Below, piece by piece: positions 38,692 through 47,372 of a stretch of 64,000 nt of DNA (its first letter is position 1; the number at the start of each line of letters is the position of its first letter). Source of the stretch: an uncultured Eubacteriales bacterium (GTDB lineage Bacteria > Bacillota > Clostridia > Oscillospirales > CAG-382). The stretch covers positions 1 through 64,000 of the forward strand of contig CAKSCV010000006.1 in the NCBI GenBank assembly GCA_934444645.1, given 5' to 3'. The translations under genes and the position numbers were made by a program. The notes beneath the pieces were generated by a model. That model did not search any database. It was not told where the DNA came from and saw only the letters and a program-made list of their open reading frames with translations.

Positions 38692-39708
38692 TTATGCGGC
38701 AAACACGCGCCGCACATAATCGGCGCGGCATTCGTCGCGTTTTTCGGGCGTTTTGGCGTCCGGGTATTTTTGGAGAATATGCGCCGGCATGACCGAAAAC
38801 AAAAGACTTATCAGGTTGATATGCTCCGCTTCGGGAATCACGCCGCAGACGGCACCGAAACGCACGTTGGAAATGAGTCTGGCGGCTTCGGCGGTATCGA
38901 GCTTACGCGCATAGCGCAGCGTGCCGAACGAACGCCACAGTTTATCGGCGGTGTCACCGTTTTTGTCGGTTAGCATCTGCGCGCGAAGCTCACGTTCCTT
39001 GGCGACGATCTGCTTGACCGCGCCGGTTAATTTCTCGATGGCATCCTTTTCGGAAATGCCGAGCGTGACCTGGTTGGACAGCTGATACAGACAGCCGAGT
39101 GCTTCGCTGCCCTCGCCGTACATGCCGCGCACGGTAAGACCGATTTTTGTCATGAGTGCGGCAAGGCTCTTTATGTAGCCGTAGGCACTCAACGCCGGCA
39201 GATGCAGCATGACCGACGCGCGAAGACCCGTGCCGAGATTGGTCGGACAAGCCGTGAGATAACCGAGCGTTTCATCAAAGGCAAGCGTCACGCTTTCGGC
39301 AAGCACATCGTCGGCACGCGACGCGGTTTCATAGGCCTTATCAAGGTCAAAGCCGGGAAAGATCGCCTGAATGCGCACATGGTCTTCCTCGTTGATCATC
39401 ACGGCAAGACTGCCGCTTTTATCGGTCACAAGCAGCCGCTTTAACGGACTGTCCGCGCAAAAATCGGGCGAGACCAAATGATCCTCCAACAACAGACGTT
39501 TTCTTGTTTCGGGAGCACGCATATCGTAAACCACCAGTTCTTCTCCGAGGCCGACACGCAAGGCCTCCACCGTCTTTTGCGCGATGGCTTCGGAGGTGGC
39601 GGCGTCAAGCTTGGGCGCAAACGGAAAATCCTCCAAATTTCTGGCAAGGCGCACCCGGGAGCTGATAACCACATCGTGACCGTTGCCTTGTATTTCGTAC
39701 CATTTCAT
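38692..39708 (-). CDS. mcsB: Protein-arginine kinase McsB
   Basis: The 338-residue member of the phosphagen kinase family shows VVISSRVRLARNL near 13-25, with nucleotide-binding arginines. The catalytic loop TACPTNLGTGLRASV lies near 150, and EVRAR-type arginine clusters follow. It phosphorylates arginine residues to mark proteins for ClpCP and to silence CtsR. The ATG at 39717 touches the AAAGG ribosome site, so ATG 39708 (MKWYEI) is the better start. It is activated by McsA, encoded just upstream. Confidence 0.95.
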   Translation of the reverse strand: MKWYEIQGNGHDVVISSRVRLARNLEDFPFAPKLDAATSEAIAQKTVEALRVGLGEELVVYDMRAPETRKRLLLEDHLVSPDFCADSPLKRLLVTDKSGSLAVMINEEDHVRIQAIFPGFDLDKAYETASRADDVLAESVTLAFDETLGYLTACPTNLGTGLRASVMLHLPALSAYGYIKSLAALMTKIGLTVRGMYGEGSEALGCLYQLSNQVTLGISEKDAIEKLTGAVKQIVAKERELRAQMLTDKNGDTADKLWRSFGTLRYARKLDTAEAARLISNVRFGAVCGVIPEAEHINLISLLFSVMPAHILQKYPDAKTPEKRDECRADYVRRVFAA

Positions 39709-39734
39709 TTGAATCATCCTTTCGCTGTAAAGCT

Positions 39735-40364
39735 TTACGCATTGGCGGCGCTGCCGTCAGCCGAAGAATCAGGCTTCGGTGTTTCGGGTGTTTGCGGTGT
39801 TTCGGGTGTTTGCGGCGTTTGCGTCTTTTCGGCAGCTGCCGTTTCCTCCTTCTCCAAAGCGCGGATGGCGTCCCGATAACCGGCTGCCTTTTCGTACTCT
39901 TGCGTTTCGATGGCGCGTTTCAACAGCTCCTCAAGCTCAGCCTTGCGCACCTTTTTTGCATGCTGCTCGGCACGGCCTTTCGGGAACTTGCCGGTGTGCG
40001 CGGTGTTGCCGTGCAGCTTTTTCACGGTCGGCGTGATGGCGTCCTTAAAGGTGGTGTAGCATTTGGCACAGCCGGCCTTTCCGCCATGCGTGAATTCGCT
40101 AAGGCGCATACCGCAGAACGGGCAGACCGCGGCCTCCTTGAGAGAGCCGGTGTGCGGCGTGCCGAGCATTCCGCCAAGCAATTCACCGAACAGCGTTTCG
40201 CCTTTTTCCGCAAACGCGAATGGGTTGAAATTCTTGAAATTTTCATCCAAAAGCCCTTTTTCGGCGGCACAGTCATGACACAAATGCAATTCCGTGACCT
40301 TTCCGTTTTCGTTTGATGTATAATGGAAGGTTGCTTCCTTTTTTCCGCAGGATTGACAAAGCAT
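39735..40364 (-). CDS. mcsA: McsB activator McsA, zinc-binding UVR protein
   Basis: The 209-residue protein has two zinc-binding cysteine pairs. CQSCGKKEA and CHDCA form the N-terminal one, and CPFCGMRL with CAKCYTTF the second. A UVR motif (ELEELLKRAIETQEYEKAAGYRD) follows near 150-172. It binds and activates McsB and so links heat or heavy-metal stress to CtsR release. The C-terminal 25 residues are a repetitive Thr/Pro/Gln-rich tail (QTPQTPETPQTPETP) that is unusual for McsA and probably disordered. Confidence 0.94.
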   Translation of the reverse strand: MLCQSCGKKEATFHYTSNENGKVTELHLCHDCAAEKGLLDENFKNFNPFAFAEKGETLFGELLGGMLGTPHTGSLKEAAVCPFCGMRLSEFTHGGKAGCAKCYTTFKDAITPTVKKLHGNTAHTGKFPKGRAEQHAKKVRKAELEELLKRAIETQEYEKAAGYRDAIRALEKEETAAAEKTQTPQTPETPQTPETPKPDSSADGSAANA

Positions 40365-40417
40365 AAAAATCTTCCTTTCCTATATGTATCTGTTATTTTC
40401 ATTCTTTCGAATCATTC

Positions 40418-40894
40418 TTAATTTGTACGCCGCAGCGTGCGGAGCGTTAGTAAAAACGTGCGCAAAATATCGGCACGCAGTGCGTCACGCTTGTCCGGCG
40501 CGGCTTTTTCGAGAGTGCGGTCGGTGACGGCAGCATACACAATGTGTGCTTCGCGCTCGGTAATCAAGCCTTCGTGAAGCAGCGACAGCAAAATCGCCTT
40601 GGCACTGCCTGCATCGATGTCTGACCCGATGGCGGCAAACGTATGCATGAGAAACGCGTCGGCGCTGTCAAAATTGACCTTGGTGATCTTGACGTAACCG
40701 CCGCCGCCGCGCCGGCTTTCCACCATATAGCCGCGGCTGCTGCCGAAGCGCGAGGTGATGACATAGTTGATCTGGCTCGGCACGCAGCCGACACGCCCGG
40801 CAAGCTTGTTGCGCTGGATCTCCAGCTCTCCGCCGTTTTCCTCTAACATTTTTTCAATGAGTGCCGCAATGCGGTCGGTCATCGGGTTGCCCAT
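40418..40894 (-). CDS. ctsR: Class III heat-shock repressor CtsR
   Basis: The 158-residue repressor begins MGNPMTDRIAALIEKML. The winged helix-turn-helix follows with NKLAGRVGCVPSQINYVITSRFG near 25-47, and the wing carries the conserved Arg/Gly-rich SRRGGGGYVKI near 60-70. The C-terminal part is helical and takes the McsB/ClpC contact in known members. It represses its own operon by binding direct heptads RGTCAAA. Three such sites lie directly upstream. The ATG at 40894 (AGGAAG ahead) is preferred over the internal ATG at 40882. Confidence 0.96.
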   Translation of the reverse strand: MGNPMTDRIAALIEKMLEENGGELEIQRNKLAGRVGCVPSQINYVITSRFGSSRGYMVESRRGGGGYVKITKVNFDSADAFLMHTFAAIGSDIDAGSAKAILLSLLHEGLITEREAHIVYAAVTDRTLEKAAPDKRDALRADILRTFLLTLRTLRRTN

Positions 40895-40928
40895 GATTTC
40901 CGCTTCCTCTCAAATCCGGAAAGTACCT

Positions 40929-41013
40929 TTTGACTTTCCTTGACTTTTTATGGTTATAGTATACAGCAAAAGTCAAAGAAAGTCAAACAGCACAAAAGTC
41001 AAGGAAAGTCAAA
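40929..41013. promoter_or_regulatory. Three CtsR operators around the ctsR promoter
   Basis: Sites of the form RGTCAAR-NAA-RGTCAAA occur at 40929-40945 (reverse orientation relative to the others), 40971-40987 and 40997-41013. AGTCAAAGAAAGTCAAA at 40971-40987 is a perfect match. The middle site covers the -35 box. The others lie downstream of the -10 and upstream of the -35, so binding would block polymerase fully. The established consensus for CtsR is A/GGTCAAA-NAN-A/GGTCAAA. Confidence 0.92.
40958..40986 (-). promoter_or_regulatory. Promoter of the ctsR operon
   Basis: On the minus strand TTGACT (40986-40981) and TATACT (40963-40958) are spaced 17 bases apart. The -35 lies within the middle CtsR operator. 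Confidence 0.85.
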
Positions 41014-41027
41014 AATCTGTCGTAATT

Positions 41028-41240
41028 TTAATTTTTCCCGCCTGTTTCGTTCGATTTCTCATTATTTTTCACTTTTTCTCGATTTTTTGTAATGTTTCCA
41101 TGCGGCTGTATAAAACCGGTTTCCGGGCGGTCGGCATTCGGATACAGATTGTCATAGAAATCAGGGATCGTGCGTACATCGTCATACGACGCATCGTGGT
41201 ATTCATTAAAACGGGTCGTTTTTTCACCGGACTGTTTCAT
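41028..41240 (-). CDS. Small hydrophilic protein upstream of ctsR, unknown
   Basis: A 70-codon frame starts at ATG 41240 with a perfect GGAGG ten bases upstream. It ends at 41028, 15 bases before the first CtsR operator on the minus strand. The product is very polar and rich in Asp, Asn, Lys and Glu (MKQSGEKTTRFNEYHDASYD), with no membrane segment. It reads the same way as ctsR, and its 3' end lies against the operator region. Good ribosome site and protein-like composition favour a real gene. I do not recognise the family. Confidence 0.45.
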   Translation of the reverse strand: MKQSGEKTTRFNEYHDASYDDVRTIPDFYDNLYPNADRPETGFIQPHGNITKNREKVKNNEKSNETGGKN

Positions 41241-41284
41241 GAGCGCATACCTCCAAAAATTTTTTTGAAATTTCGAAAAAAGAC

Positions 41285-41313
41285 TTTATTATCGGGATAA
41301 ACTGTGGTATACT
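41285..41313 (+). promoter_or_regulatory. Promoter of the VanY-type carboxypeptidase gene
   Basis: TTTATT at 41285-41290 and TATACT at 41308-41313 are 17 bases apart. The -10 is extended (TGGTATACT), 39 bases before the start codon. Confidence 0.55.
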
Positions 41314-41351
41314 GTGTATATCATTCTGCAAACAGCGAAAGGGACGAGAGT

Positions 41352-42704
41352 ATGCCGCAGCAAAGACCGCCGCGCCGACCGATGCCGCAGGACACGGCAG
41401 CAAAGCAAAACACGCATGCGCGCGAACGCGCCATCCGCGCCGAGGAGCAGCGAAAGATTCGCTGTTACCGCCGCCAAAAGCGTGCCGAAGCACTTGCGTA
41501 TGCCGCCCGTATTTTCTTTTTGGCTTTTTTGGCAAGCGTAATTGTCGGGATTTTGGCCGTTTTTCTTGTTAAACGTGATTTTTCCCGTGCGCCGGAAAAG
41601 TTTTCCTATTCTTTAACCGTCAAAAAAGACGAAAAAACGGTTTCCTTGAAAAAAGGAACGGTCGTGCGTGACAACACGTTATACGTTTCGCTTGAAGACC
41701 TTGCCGATCTCATCGGCTTCCGGTTAATGGGCGACGCCAAAATCATGAACACCGTGTTTTCCGACCGTTCGGACGATGAACGCGTTTCGGTATATCTGGA
41801 CACCGACAGTGCCGTATACGGCAAAACCGTGCGGCTTCTCGGTGCGCAAAGCTATTTTTCCGGTTCAAGCGGCGATGTATACGTGCCGATCTCGTTTTTG
41901 GAGAATTCCTTTGACAACGTCACGCTGACCGGCGTTCAAAAAGGCGCGCGCATCGATTACACCCTGACCGTTTCCGGCGAAAGCCGTCTCGGCTATTCGA
42001 CCGACGCGCCGGTTCCGTTACCGGATGTTTCCGGCATCGACACCTCCACCCTGCCCGACAATGCGTTTTTGACCGACCTTTCCGCCTACGAAAAATATAT
42101 GGATCCCGAAAACGCCGACGACTACATTCGCCTTATCAACAAGGATCATCCGCTCGGCAAAGACTACATTCCGCCGGATCTCACCGACATCTCCGACACG
42201 CGCAAGGACCGCAAAGCCGTTCAAATGCGCGAATACGCCGCAAAGGCACTCGACGCCATGTTCATCGAGATGCGTGCCGCAGGCTTCACCGACGTGTCCG
42301 TCACCAGCGCCTACCGCTCCTACAACTACCAGACCCAACGGTTCAACGACACCATGAACAACTACCTAAAGAGCTACAACCGCGACACCGCCTACGCCAA
42401 AACCGCCGCCGAGATCGCGCTTCCCGGCTGCAGCGAGCATCAGAGCGGCCTGTGTGCCGACCTGCACAATCTGCCTGCCGCCTCGCAGACCTTTGAATCC
42501 AAAGAGGTCTACAAATGGCTCATCAAGCACTGTGCCGATTTCGGCTTTATCTTACGCTACCCGAAAGATAAAGAAGATATCACCGAAATCATTTTCGAGC
42601 CGTGGCACTATCGGTTTGTCGGGCGGTATCACGCAAAACGCATCATGTCAAGCGGTCTTTGCTTGGAGGAATACTGTGAGCAGTACAACGTCGGATTGGA
42701 ATAA
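41352..42704 (+). CDS. Membrane-anchored D-alanyl-D-alanine carboxypeptidase, VanY family
   Basis: The 450-residue protein starts with an Arg/Gln-rich cytoplasmic tail and has a membrane segment at about 53-75. A beta-rich region follows at 80-200 that resembles a copper-amine-oxidase N-terminal-type stalk (GTVVRDNTLYVSLEDLADLIGFRL). The C-terminal VanY domain has SVTSAYRSYNYQTQRF, the metal motif SEHQSGLCADL (usually SEHQtGlAvD) and EPWHYRFVG. It trims the terminal D-Ala from wall stem peptides. Vancomycin resistance should not be inferred from this family alone. The ATG at 41352 is chosen by AAAGGGACGA and by its match to the membrane start. Confidence 0.88.
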   Translation: MPQQRPPRRPMPQDTAAKQNTHARERAIRAEEQRKIRCYRRQKRAEALAYAARIFFLAFLASVIVGILAVFLVKRDFSRAPEKFSYSLTVKKDEKTVSLKKGTVVRDNTLYVSLEDLADLIGFRLMGDAKIMNTVFSDRSDDERVSVYLDTDSAVYGKTVRLLGAQSYFSGSSGDVYVPISFLENSFDNVTLTGVQKGARIDYTLTVSGESRLGYSTDAPVPLPDVSGIDTSTLPDNAFLTDLSAYEKYMDPENADDYIRLINKDHPLGKDYIPPDLTDISDTRKDRKAVQMREYAAKALDAMFIEMRAAGFTDVSVTSAYRSYNYQTQRFNDTMNNYLKSYNRDTAYAKTAAEIALPGCSEHQSGLCADLHNLPAASQTFESKEVYKWLIKHCADFGFILRYPKDKEDITEIIFEPWHYRFVGRYHAKRIMSSGLCLEEYCEQYNVGLE

Positions 42705-42727
42705 ATCCTGCAAAGCAAACGCAAATC

Positions 42728-42766
42728 GTGTGTCATGCCGGTGTTAAGCTGCATGACACACTTTTT
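42728..42766. terminator. Terminator between vanY-type gene and spoIVB
   Basis: GTGTGTCATGC pairs with GCATGACACAC and is followed by five T on the plus strand. It lies between two convergent genes. Confidence 0.8.
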
Positions 42767-42785
42767 ATTGATTTTATCTATTTAT

Positions 42786-43976
42786 CTATCGGGTAAGCTC
42801 CGGCATTCCGGCAAGCATATTTTCCAAAAAGATCCCATAGCCCTTGGTCGGCTCGCCGACAAGCACGTGCGTGACCGCTCCGCACAGCTTGCCGTCCTGC
42901 ACCACGGGACTGCCGCTCATGCCCTGCACAATGCCGCCGGTCAAGGCAATGAGCGTCGGGTCGGTGATCTCCACCACAAAGCTTTTTGTGCCGTTTGACC
43001 GATGATCCACCTTGGAAAGGCGCACGGAAAATTCCCGGATACCTTCGCCGTCGGGATTGGCAAAAATCGATGCTTCGCCGTCATGCACTTCCTCTCTGCC
43101 GGCGACCGGCAGTGCTTTCCCGATGCCTTCGGGTGCTTCGTCCAACACGCCGTATACGCCGAACGGTGTGTTGCCGACCAAAGTGCCGCGCTTTTCGGTG
43201 TCGAAAACGCCTTTTAATTCACCCGGCGCACCGGTCTTTCCCTTGACAATATCGGTAATGCCAACCTTCACCACCGTAGCGCGCAGCAGCGGCATAAGCT
43301 CCCCGGTGTCGATGTCGCAGATACCGTGCCCTAACCCGGCAAAGCAGCCGTTTTCGGGATTGTAATAGGTCATGGTGCCGATACCGGCCGTGCTGTCACG
43401 CACCCAAATGCCGGTTTTGTAGCGTTTGTCCGAGAGGGACAGCACCGGCGTGACCTTACAGGTATACGCCTGTCCGGAGCGTGTATATGTCACCTCCAGC
43501 GGCTTGCCTTTAGAGGCTTCCACCGCTTCGGCAAGAGCTTCGACGGTGTTGATCTCCGTGCCGTTGACGTTTACGATCACATCGTTTTTGCGGATTCCGG
43601 AGACCCGTGCCGGATTGACAAAGCCCTTATCGGTTTCGATGTCCGTGTCGCCGATGACAATCACGCCTTTGGTGAAAAACTTCACGCCGAACACATCGCC
43701 GCACGGCACAAGCTTAACCTCCGGCACCACCTCGACCGTCACATTTTTGACCGGGATCGTGCCGAACAGCTTTGCGGTATACGTGTGCGTGCCGCTTGGC
43801 GCAGCCGTATCGGCTGTCTTTAATACAGAGGAAACTTCTTTTTCGCCGTACACCGTTTTTTCGGACGGAACAGCCATATGCGCCGTTATGGCAAGGGCGC
43901 ACATCAGACACGCAAGATACGCCAGCGTATACCTGAAAAACGCCGCGCGCTTCCGTGTGCTTTGGTTTTGCTTCAT
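42786..43976 (-). CDS. spoIVB: Stage IV sporulation serine protease SpoIVB
   Basis: The 396-residue protein has a membrane anchor (TLAYLACLMCALAITAH) and a PDZ domain from about 90 to 180 (GIRKNDVIVNVNGTEI). The C-terminal S55 peptidase domain has the serine motif MSGSPVVQDGKLCGAVTHV and the His-containing GLGHGICDIDTGEL. It is made in the forespore and cuts SpoIVFA to trigger sigma-K activation in the mother cell. The usual next gene, spo0A, is not here. The ATG at 43976 has AAAGG ahead. It ends against a shared terminator. Confidence 0.93.
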   Translation of the reverse strand: MKQNQSTRKRAAFFRYTLAYLACLMCALAITAHMAVPSEKTVYGEKEVSSVLKTADTAAPSGTHTYTAKLFGTIPVKNVTVEVVPEVKLVPCGDVFGVKFFTKGVIVIGDTDIETDKGFVNPARVSGIRKNDVIVNVNGTEINTVEALAEAVEASKGKPLEVTYTRSGQAYTCKVTPVLSLSDKRYKTGIWVRDSTAGIGTMTYYNPENGCFAGLGHGICDIDTGELMPLLRATVVKVGITDIVKGKTGAPGELKGVFDTEKRGTLVGNTPFGVYGVLDEAPEGIGKALPVAGREEVHDGEASIFANPDGEGIREFSVRLSKVDHRSNGTKSFVVEITDPTLIALTGGIVQGMSGSPVVQDGKLCGAVTHVLVGEPTKGYGIFLENMLAGMPELTR

Positions 43977-44362
43977 TGTTTCAAGACCTTTCTTTATACG
44001 CAAAGCGAACATTCGCTCTGCTTTGTCCTCTCATACTATTTGTGAAAAACGGAGCGAATATGTCATGAAAAATCTTAAAACCGTGACAGAAATTGTTTGA
44101 ACGCGCGGACTTTGTTTCTCCGTGTGTATTGTATCACAGGCGCTTCGCAAAATTTGTCGATTTTTCAAAACAAAACAAGCAAAACCGTTCTGCTTGAAGT
44201 ATTGCCGCAAATTCATTCTTTCATGCAGCGCGAAAAGTACTTGCCAGTTTGTGTCGCAATTGTAAATAATTGTCTTTTTTCAAGCTTTCCGCCCCGAATT
44301 TATGGTATGATATAGTAAAGAAGAAACGCCGCCGCACGGCGGACGCAATCGGAGGAAAAACC
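43977..44362. other. Intergenic region between spoIVB and topB
   Basis: This 386-base AT-rich gap carries divergent signals. Near topB an extended -10 (TGGTATGAT near 44304-44312) has no clear -35. A CATACTA -10-like element at 44033-44039 resembles sigma-F/G sites, but its -35 is poor. An 11-codon frame (MKNLKTVTEIV) starts at 44064 with no strong ribosome site. Nothing else is evident. Confidence 0.4.
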
Positions 44363-46603
44363 ATGTCCAAAACCATCGTACTTGCCGAAAAACCGTCGGT
44401 CGCCCGCGAGCTTGCCGCCGTGCTCGGCTGCCGCACACGCGGCGACGGCTGTCTCATCGGCGAAAAATACATCGTCACCTGGGCACTCGGCCATCTTGTC
44501 ACACTTGCCGATCCCGAACAGTACGACGAAAAATACAAAAAATGGTCGATGGAAACGCTGCCCATGCTGCCCGAAAAAGCAGAGCTTTGCGTCATTCCCG
44601 AGACCAAAAAGCAATATGCCGCCGTCAAAAAGCTCATCAAGGACAAAGACACCGACTGCGTCATTATCGCCACCGACGCCGGCCGCGAAGGTGAGCTTGT
44701 CGCACGCTGGATCCTCGAAAAAGCCGGCTACAAAGGCGCGGTAAAGCGTCTGTGGATCTCCTCGCAGACCGAAAAAGCCATTAAAGAGGGCTTTGCGCAC
44801 TTAAAAGACGGCAAAGATTATGTAAACCTTGCAAATGCCGCCAAGGCACGCGCCGAGGCAGATTGGTTGGTCGGTCTCAACGTCACGCGTGCGCTCACCT
44901 GCCACTACGGCGCAAGCCTTTCGGCAGGACGCGTGCAAACACCGACGCTCGCGCTCATCGTGCGCCGCGAAGAGGAGATCAAAGCCTTCAAGCCGCGCGA
45001 CTATTTTAACGTGCGTGCGCTGTTTAAGACCTCCGGCGGCTCATTTTCCGCACTTTGGAAAAATGAGAAGAAATTATCAGCCATTGCCGACATTGACGCC
45101 GCCAACGCCCTCTGCGCCAAAATCAAAGGCGGCACGTTTACCGTTTCCGAAATTACGTCAACCAACGTCAAAAAGCCGTCACCGGCTTTATACGACTTAA
45201 CCGAGCTGCAGCGCGACGCCAACAAGCTCTACAAGCTGTCGCCCAAGGAAACGCTTTCGGTCATGCAGAAGCTGTACGAGATCCACAAGGTTCTCACCTA
45301 TCCGCGCACCGATTCGCGCTACATTTCGGACGACATCGTGCCGACACTTCCCGAACGGCTTCGCGCCATGCGCGTCGGCTCGCTTTCCGCTCCGGCAAAC
45401 GATGTTCTCCGTTCGGGCGCGAAGATCCACGCATCCTGCGTCAACAACGCCAAGGTTTCGGATCACCACGCCATCATTCCGACCGAAAAGGCACCGGATT
45501 TCTCATCGTTCTCCACCGATGAAAAGAAAATATACTTATTGGTCGCGTTACGCTTTTTGTGCTGCTTTATGCCGGATTACACCTACAAGCAGATAAAAGC
45601 AACGCTTTCGTGCGGCGGCGAAAGCTTCTATGCTGCCGGGAAAAGCGTGGTAGAAGAGGGCTGGAAAAAGCTCTCGGTCACGCCGGACGAGGACGAAGAA
45701 GCCGTCAACATCGATGAAGCCGACCTCGAGACCGACTCCCTGCCGCCGCTCGCCAAAGGCGACAAGCTCACCTGTGCCGATACGCTCATCAAGGCGCAAA
45801 AGACCTCGCCGCCCTCGCGCTATACCGAAGCGTCGCTGCTTTCCGCCATGGAAAATCCCTCCAAATACATTGCCGACCGCGCCATGAAGGAATATATCGG
45901 CGGCGGGCTCGGCACACCTGCCACGCGTGCGGACATCATCGAAAAGCTGTATTCGTCGTTCTACATCGAAAAAAAGGACAACGTCATCCATCCGACCTCC
46001 AAGGGCGTGCAGATCATTTCGCTTGTGCCGTCCGAACTCAAAGAGCCGTTACTTACCGCCACCTGGGAACAGCAGCTTGAGGCCATTGCCAAAGGCGGCG
46101 GCAAAAAAGAGGAATTCATCGGCGACATGAAAAAATACGCGTCGGAGCTGGTACGCACGGTTGCCGCAAGCGACGCCGTCTACAAGCACGACAACGTCAC
46201 GCGCACGCCCTGCCCGGTCTGCGGCAAATATATGCTCGAGGTCAAGGGCAAAAAGGGCAAAATGCTTGTCTGCCAAGACCGCACCTGCGGCTATCGGGAA
46301 AGCCTGTCGGTAGTGACCGGCGCAAGGTGTCCCGAATGCCACAAGACCATGGAATTACGCGGCAAGGATGATAAGAAAATCTTTGTCTGCTCCTGCGGCT
46401 TCAAGCAGAAATACGATGTTTTCACCGCCAAGCGCAAGGAAAACGCATCGGCTGCCAACAAGCACTACGTTTCGCACTTTTTGCAGAATCAGAACAAAAC
46501 CGAACCCAAGGGTGACAGCGCCTTTGCCGAAGCACTCAAAAAAGCACTCGCCGAGGGCGGCGCGTCCGGAAAGGACTCAAAAAACGGAAAAGGTAAAAAA
46601 TAA
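44363..46603 (+). CDS. topB: DNA topoisomerase III
   Basis: The 746-residue type IA topoisomerase starts with the TOPRIM domain: AEKPSVAREL at 6-15 and DAGREGELVARW near 103, with the DxxxE acid residues. The catalytic tyrosine is in HKVLTYPRTDSRYIS near 305. The C-terminus has two zinc ribbons (CPVCGKYM ... C, and CPECHKTM ... CSC). It relaxes and decatenates DNA. The ATG at 44363 follows GGAGG perfectly, and the upstream part of the frame lies in the promoter region. Its stop overlaps the start of the Nudix gene by one base (TAATG). Confidence 0.95.
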   Translation: MSKTIVLAEKPSVARELAAVLGCRTRGDGCLIGEKYIVTWALGHLVTLADPEQYDEKYKKWSMETLPMLPEKAELCVIPETKKQYAAVKKLIKDKDTDCVIIATDAGREGELVARWILEKAGYKGAVKRLWISSQTEKAIKEGFAHLKDGKDYVNLANAAKARAEADWLVGLNVTRALTCHYGASLSAGRVQTPTLALIVRREEEIKAFKPRDYFNVRALFKTSGGSFSALWKNEKKLSAIADIDAANALCAKIKGGTFTVSEITSTNVKKPSPALYDLTELQRDANKLYKLSPKETLSVMQKLYEIHKVLTYPRTDSRYISDDIVPTLPERLRAMRVGSLSAPANDVLRSGAKIHASCVNNAKVSDHHAIIPTEKAPDFSSFSTDEKKIYLLVALRFLCCFMPDYTYKQIKATLSCGGESFYAAGKSVVEEGWKKLSVTPDEDEEAVNIDEADLETDSLPPLAKGDKLTCADTLIKAQKTSPPSRYTEASLLSAMENPSKYIADRAMKEYIGGGLGTPATRADIIEKLYSSFYIEKKDNVIHPTSKGVQIISLVPSELKEPLLTATWEQQLEAIAKGGGKKEEFIGDMKKYASELVRTVAASDAVYKHDNVTRTPCPVCGKYMLEVKGKKGKMLVCQDRTCGYRESLSVVTGARCPECHKTMELRGKDDKKIFVCSCGFKQKYDVFTAKRKENASAANKHYVSHFLQNQNKTEPKGDSAFAEALKKALAEGGASGKDSKNGKGKK

Positions 46604-47226
46604 TGGAGCAGATGGAAAAGTGGCTGTCATGGGCCATTGAGATTCAAAGTCTTGCCCAGGCAGGGCTTGCCTACACGGCGAATGTTTACGATATTGAACG
46701 CTACGAGCGGCTTCGGGAGATTGCCGCAGAAATGATGGCGGAAAAGACCGGCGAAACGGTCGAAAAAGTCAAAAGCCTGTTCTGCAACGAAACCGGCTAC
46801 CAAACGCCCAAAATCGACACGCGTGCGGTTGTGTTCAAGGAGGGCAAGATTCTTTTGACGCGCGAGAACAACGGCACATGGGCACTGCCGGGCGGTTGGT
46901 GCGATGTGCTGCAATCGGTCGGCTCCAACACGGTCAAGGAGTTAAAAGAAGAAACGGGATTAGACGGAAAGCCGGTGCGTTTAATTGCCGTAGAAGACCG
47001 CAACAAGCACAATTTTCCGCTCTATGCCTACGGCGTGTGCAAGGTTTTCATTCTATGCGAAGTGACCGGAGGCGCGTTCGAAAAAAACAGCGAGACCACC
47101 GAGATCGGCTATTTTGCGCCCGATGCACTTCCGGAAAACCTGGCAAACGAAAAAACTACCGCCGAACAGATAAGACTCTGTTTTGAGGCGGCGGAACCCC
47201 CGGAAAAGCCGGTATATTTCGACTGA
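46603..47226 (+). CDS. Nudix hydrolase with N-terminal helical domain
   Basis: The 207-residue protein has an N-terminal domain of about 60 residues (helical 'hydrolase N' type), then the Nudix fold. Its box reads GGWCDVLQSVGSNTVKELKE-ETG. In the standard box G-x5-E-x7-REUxEExGU the first Glu is replaced here by Gln and the Arg by Lys, while the catalytic EExxG part is kept. Related proteins with a 'GGWADVGE' box are ADP-ribose pyrophosphatase-like. It is coupled to topB by TAATG. Confidence 0.85.
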   Translation: MEQMEKWLSWAIEIQSLAQAGLAYTANVYDIERYERLREIAAEMMAEKTGETVEKVKSLFCNETGYQTPKIDTRAVVFKEGKILLTRENNGTWALPGGWCDVLQSVGSNTVKELKEETGLDGKPVRLIAVEDRNKHNFPLYAYGVCKVFILCEVTGGAFEKNSETTEIGYFAPDALPENLANEKTTAEQIRLCFEAAEPPEKPVYFD

Positions 47227-47290
47227 TTCCGTCCAAAGAGGAACAAACCGGCACTTTTGTCGGTTATCACACAAAATTCATGAAATACGC

Positions 47291-47319
47291 TTTACAAAAG
47301 CACAAAACTCTGTTATAAT
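47291..47319 (+). promoter_or_regulatory. Sigma-A promoter of the yerC-like gene
   Basis: TTTACA at 47291-47296 and TATAAT at 47314-47319 are separated by 17 bases, 53 bases before the start codon. Confidence 0.8.
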
Positions 47320-47372
47320 AATGTGAAATGATTTTTTGCGGAAAAGCGCAATTTTCGGAAAGGACAACGTTC

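Noticed and set aside
41352..42704. Vancomycin resistance (vanY) operon
   Set aside because: No vanHAX-type genes are nearby; a general D,D-carboxypeptidase is more likely.
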